Assembly: GCF_020382885.2 (NCBI RefSeq)
Contig: NC_058498.1
Span: 8,654,501-8,718,500, forward strand
Length of the DNA stretch: 64,000 nt
Direction of reading: 5' to 3'
Source: Scatophagus argus
Lineage: Eukaryota; Chordata; Actinopteri; Scatophagidae
In this document: positions 59,997-64,000 of the stretch, piece by piece
Numbering within the stretch: position 1 is the stretch's first letter
Layout of the letters: each line of letters begins with the position of its first letter
Made by a program: the position numbers and the translations under genes
The notes under the pieces: model-generated
The model's input: only the letters and a program-made list of their open reading frames with translations
What the model was told of the DNA's origin: nothing
The model's database searches: none

Positions 59997-60278
59997 GCCG
60001 CCTCTCAATTACTGGACTGGACTCTTGCCTTCAGTGTGATGGAGTTGCTCGGCTTGTAATGCGGGCAGCATCGCATTTTTGTATCTTGAGAAACCTCTGC
60101 GGTGGCGTAGGTTTTTAGGGATTGTGCTACGGCTGGTTGTGGAACCTGTCTTATCGGCAAAACTCAGGACCACTGCCACGACCGTCACCATCTCCATTTG
60201 GTGTGCACATAGGCTACTATCAGGTCTGTCAAAACAAGATCTGGACTACTCACCAAGCGCCCACTTTGACCCTCCAGT
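59997..60278 (+). promoter_or_regulatory. Putative promoter and 5' UTR exon of b3gnt copy 3
   Basis: Similar along its length, with gaps, to 52955-53307 before copy 2. It keeps the in-frame TGA three codons before ATG and the ATGTTCAG|GTATTT donor. It is more diverged than the coding exons are from each other. Confidence 0.55.
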
Positions 60279-62373
60279 ATGTTCAGGTATTTACTGCTGA
60301 GTTCATTTAATTGTGTAAATTTCTTTGTTTAAAATGGATTATTATGTCTATATTTTAGACAGTTATCATTGAGGCAGTGCTTAAACCTTGTGATCAGTTG
60401 TGTTTCAACGTATAGTACATGTATGCATATCCTAAATAAACTTATATTTGCTGTATTTTGTGCGAAATGTTGAGATTCAGGCGCGTTGTTTTGAAATACT
60501 TGGAATACTTGGAGTATTTCATTCTTCATAGCATGAGGATTAGCTATGTTAAATTATGCTATGGAAGAAGTACTCAGATCCTTCACTGAGTCTGTTACTG
60601 TTTTGTTTAGCTGAGCAAATAGTGGTGTGACTACCACTTCTCCATTCAGTCACGCACCAAAGATATTTGTGCCGAGTGTCATGAAAAACGTTGAATATTT
60701 GCGTCCACGTATATGTTATGATGCATGACCATTTGACAATCAGCCATGATCCTATATGTTGAACTATATCATCGATTAATTTAGAAGTTTGTCCATTTAG
60801 TGATTAGTCATCACTGAAAAGCCTCTGAAGATGAGATTAAGACATCTCAATCTCACACTCGGAGACAAACAAAAACTCACCCTGAACTTTGCCGCTGGGC
60901 GTGTGGAAAATAGCAGCAGTTGTGCACTGTCGTGACTTTAAGTAGCACTAATGGATTTCACTACAGTAGCCCCTGTTGAATGAATGTTGCTTGGCTGGAC
61001 AGCCAGGCTCCTTCACATAAATGAGCTCTGGTATGTCATCAAACGGGTAGCCTGCCATAGAAAAATTTGAATATTTCCAGTCTTTCAACCTTACCGGGAG
61101 ACACTCCTCCGTTGACTTGAAATCCTTAATACTTGAGGAATTGAAAGTGATCCTCAACATATTAAGATGTATTAATGCAAAATCTCTTTTTTCTAACTGC
61201 AGAGTTTCAGTGACCAGAAGGTTCCAAGCAGGAACTTTCTTGTTGCTGTTGGGGACTCCTCTCTTCCTCGTTTACCTTTATAAAGACAATGAAAAGATAT
61301 ACAGAATCCAGTATGAGGGAGAAAGTAACAGTGAAATGAAGCCACCCACCAAAAACAACTCCTACGTATACTCCTGGCCAACATGTCAACAAAATACATC
61401 TGTTGCCAACATCACAAGCTTCAGCTCTCTTCCTGGTAGTATAAAAGATTTTCTCTACTATCAACACTGTCGCCATTTCCCCATGTTATTGGACCTTCCT
61501 GATAAATGTGGAGGAGCTGATAAATCAGCAGACGTCTTCCTGCTGTTGGTCATTAAAAGCTCTCCTGTGAACTATGATCGCAGAGAGGTGCTGCGCAGAA
61601 CCTGGGCTAAAGAGAGGCTACACAGAGGTGTGTGGATCAGGAGGATCTTCATATCAGGAACAAATGATTCTGGATTTGAGAAACAGAGACTGAACAAACT
61701 ACTGGAGTTGGAGCAACGTGACTACAACGATATCCTCCAATGGGACTTTAGTGACACACTCTTCAACCTCACCTTGAAGCAGATTCTCTTCCTGGAATGG
61801 ATGGAAAGAAACTGTCCGAACGCTCGTTTCCTGCTGAATGGAGATGATGACGTCTTCGCCAACACAGACAACATGGTGGAGTATCTCCAGAGCCTCAAGG
61901 ATAATGATGGAAGCAAGCATCTCTTTTCTGGCCATCTGATCAGAAATGCAGGTCCTATGAGGTGGTCGGCGAGCAAATATTTCATCCCAGTTGAAGTGTA
62001 CAAACCAAACTCATATCCCCCTTACTGTGGTGGAGGGGGCTTCCTCTTGTCTGGCTATACAGCTTCAGTCATATACAATATGTCCCAGTCCATCACCATC
62101 CTTCCCATTGATGATGTTTACATGGGGATGTGTCTGGCCAAAGCAGGACTTAGTCCTGTTTCTCATATGGGTGTGAAGACTTTAGGATTTCACATTCCCT
62201 CCAAACAACTAGATATACAAGACCCTTGCTTTTATAGAGACGTTTTAGTGGTACACAGATTCCTTCCGGCTCACATGTTTCTCATGTGGCGCAGAATACA
62301 AGACCCTAACCTGAGATGTGGTCCCTCCAAGAAAAGGTTTTGGCAGCACAAAAATTTGACCTTGAGGTGGTGA
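60279..62373 (+). CDS. b3gnt3: Beta-1,3-N-acetylglucosaminyltransferase, B3GNT3 type (tandem copy 3, altered start and stop)
   Basis: Golgi GT31 glycosyltransferase like copies 1 and 2. Proposed coding exons 60279-60286 (ATG TTC AG, donor GTATTT) and 61203-62373 (acceptor CTGCAG), 392 residues beginning MFRVSVTRRFQAG. The ATG used as an internal Met in copy 2 is GTG here (61210-61212), so the exon 1 ATG is needed to keep the signal anchor (GTFLLLLGTPLFLVYL). Open sequence running upstream into the intron from 61117 is not a start. Catalytic motifs NGDDDVFA, PPYCGGGGFLL and IDDVYMGMCL are intact. The family stop TAG is TGG (62341-62343), so translation continues ten codons (WQHKNLTLRW) to TGA and creates an extra NLT sequon. 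Polyadenylation signal at 62504. Confidence 0.82.
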
Positions 62374-62503
62374 TGAAGCTTGATGATACTTTGCTTCGTG
62401 TTCCTTCTCTTCTACATTGTGAGAGCAATTCATTTGTTGACTGTGATAAGATTTGATGACTCTCAGTGGCCAGCTTATTGCAGCAGCCAAACTCAGGCAA
62501 TCT

Positions 62504-62509
62504 AATAAA
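62504..62509 (+). terminator. Polyadenylation signal of b3gnt copy 3
   Basis: AATAAA about 130 bases after the stop codon, at a distance similar to copy 2. Confidence 0.6.
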
Positions 62510-64000
62510 ACAACAACAAACCTACCATTAAGTGACAGCTTAAGACGACTTTGTGTTTGTCGACACTTTCAGAGCAGTTGATTCGTCTCTATTTCCTTTC
62601 ATTGTTTGTGGCGGCTGTTGTTTTGGGCCACATCACACTGAAATGTTTTTATAGAGTAATATTCTGATGATCTCATGAAGTGAATTAGAGACACAGGAAG
62701 CACCACTGCAGTCCACACATTGCAGTGTTAAAGTGTGTGGGCAACCAGTAACATACACCTGTAATTAAAGTGTAGTTGCAGGTTATGTGAACCGTAAAAT
62801 AAAGCGGTTCTTAGCTCCCTGCATAGAATCACAATCGTCCAAAGTATTGGATTAGGGGGTAGCAGTATAGACTATTTAAATATTTATGTCATCGTGTTAT
62901 CAGAATGTCTTTTTGCTTTTCGTGTGACATTAACACTATATTGTTTTTCTTGTTATTGTTTGTTTGTGAACAACATGTCAGGTGACATAGTAGTCATAAG
63001 CTGGATGTGACATTGCACATACTTCCATGCACCAGAGGTTAAGAAATATGTTAAAAATCAGTCTAGAGGTTTGGGGGATTTTCCTTTAGTTGTCTGCACT
63101 GTTTGATCAAATCACAACTAAGTTGAATTTTTTACTAAATTTTACTGAATTATGCTAAATAAATAAATTAAATAAAAACCCCCACAATATTTAGAATTTT
63201 TTTCGAACTCGAATTTTGATTTTTTTATTTTATTTATTTGTGTTTATAATCAAGTTTTCAGGGATTTTAAAGGCTTTATCATGAGGTTAATTGCATTTTC
63301 TTTTCTTTCTGTTGCACTTTGGGCAATTTTATCTTTAAATATACTCTTATATATAAACAGACTTGTCTTAAACTGTGAAATATTTGTTGAAAATTGTGTC
63401 TTTTTCATGCAGTAGATAGCAGAAACAATATTCTTTCAGATTTGTAAGAAAAATAAATATAAAACAAGAAACTAAGAAAGATAGAGGAATGAACTTATCA
63501 AAGGCTTTTCTAATCAGCTTCTTACTGACGGCATATCGTGACTCACACAGTCCTGGAGAAACAGGTTTGAATGATAAAATCAAATCAGTTTAGAGAGACA
63601 ATAAGTACTTGAGGATAAAGATCTGAAACGTTTTCTTATACTTTAAAGATATTTTTGTGTTCAATTTAGTTTGTATTACAAGATTTTGTTTAGGTTTTTA
63701 CTTGAATCTAAAAGGATGACCAGGACCCAGGGGCAAAGCACACTGGTCTGGAACACATTTTTTTAATTTAAAAAAGTGTTTGAGTATCTGCTGACATACA
63801 CATACTGTACAGCTACACAGTGCATGTTTGGGTAAATAAAAAACATTTGTAAAATGTCTCATCTCAAAATGCAAAATATTCTGATTTGTATTGTACAGAT
63901 AATAAATACTTTTTGTGATAAAACTAGACAATAGAGGACATGCAGTCCACTGTGTGTTGTTCAGGTTTCATCCCACAGTTATTGACACTTACTGTAAAAT
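62510..64000. other. Downstream sequence without recognised features
   Basis: AT-rich, with only short open frames on either strand. No exon, repeat family or RNA gene is recognised up to the window end. Confidence 0.5.

Noticed and set aside
61117-61202. Upstream extension of the copy 3 frame
   Set aside because: Starts at TTG within sequence that matches the copy 2 intron and ends at a CTGCAG acceptor; treated as intron.

Overview
The window is vertebrate nuclear DNA, most likely from a ray-finned (percomorph-type) fish. The genes have short GT-AG introns, there are many (CA)n/(TG)n tracts, and the interspersed repeats are of fish type: tRNA-derived SINEs, L2-like LINEs, Tc1-like remnants and small TA-flanked DNA elements. 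No bacterial, phage or CRISPR signals are seen. All genes that I can support lie on the + strand.

Layout. (1) 1-10228 is the 3' part of mast3, a microtubule-associated Ser/Thr kinase. Twenty exons join in frame into about 1244 residues, followed by a long 3' UTR to about 13.03 kb. (2) 13838-15856 is ndufa7, a small complex I subunit, in four exons, with a small DNA transposon just upstream. (3) 16983-29705 is a compact LDL-receptor paralogue in twelve exons (about 672 residues). Several exon lengths equal those I recall for human LDLR, but it keeps only four LA modules and has a short tail without NPxY. (4) 35335-37595 is kcnv2, a silent Kv8.2-type potassium channel subunit, in two exons. (5) 44342-62373 holds three tandem beta-1,3-N-acetylglucosaminyltransferase genes of the B3GNT3 type. 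The gaps between them contain SINEs, a 5'-truncated LINE and a degraded L2 element.

The genes do not form a pathway; this is ordinary eukaryotic gene order. The most informative region is the glycosyltransferase array. Copies 2 and 3 each have a separable first exon that contributes only ATG plus five bases of coding sequence. Copy 3 has lost the downstream ATG and the family stop codon. The coding exons are far more alike than their introns and N-termini, which points to gene conversion.

Other items worth a second look are a 221-bp kcnv2-derived fragment flanked by an 11-bp target-site-like duplication inside an older foldback repeat, a compound 29-bp perfect inverted repeat downstream of kcnv2, and the reduced LDLR paralogue. 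Exon boundaries were read by eye from splice consensus, phase and protein homology. Family assignments rest on remembered family sequences, not on database searches.
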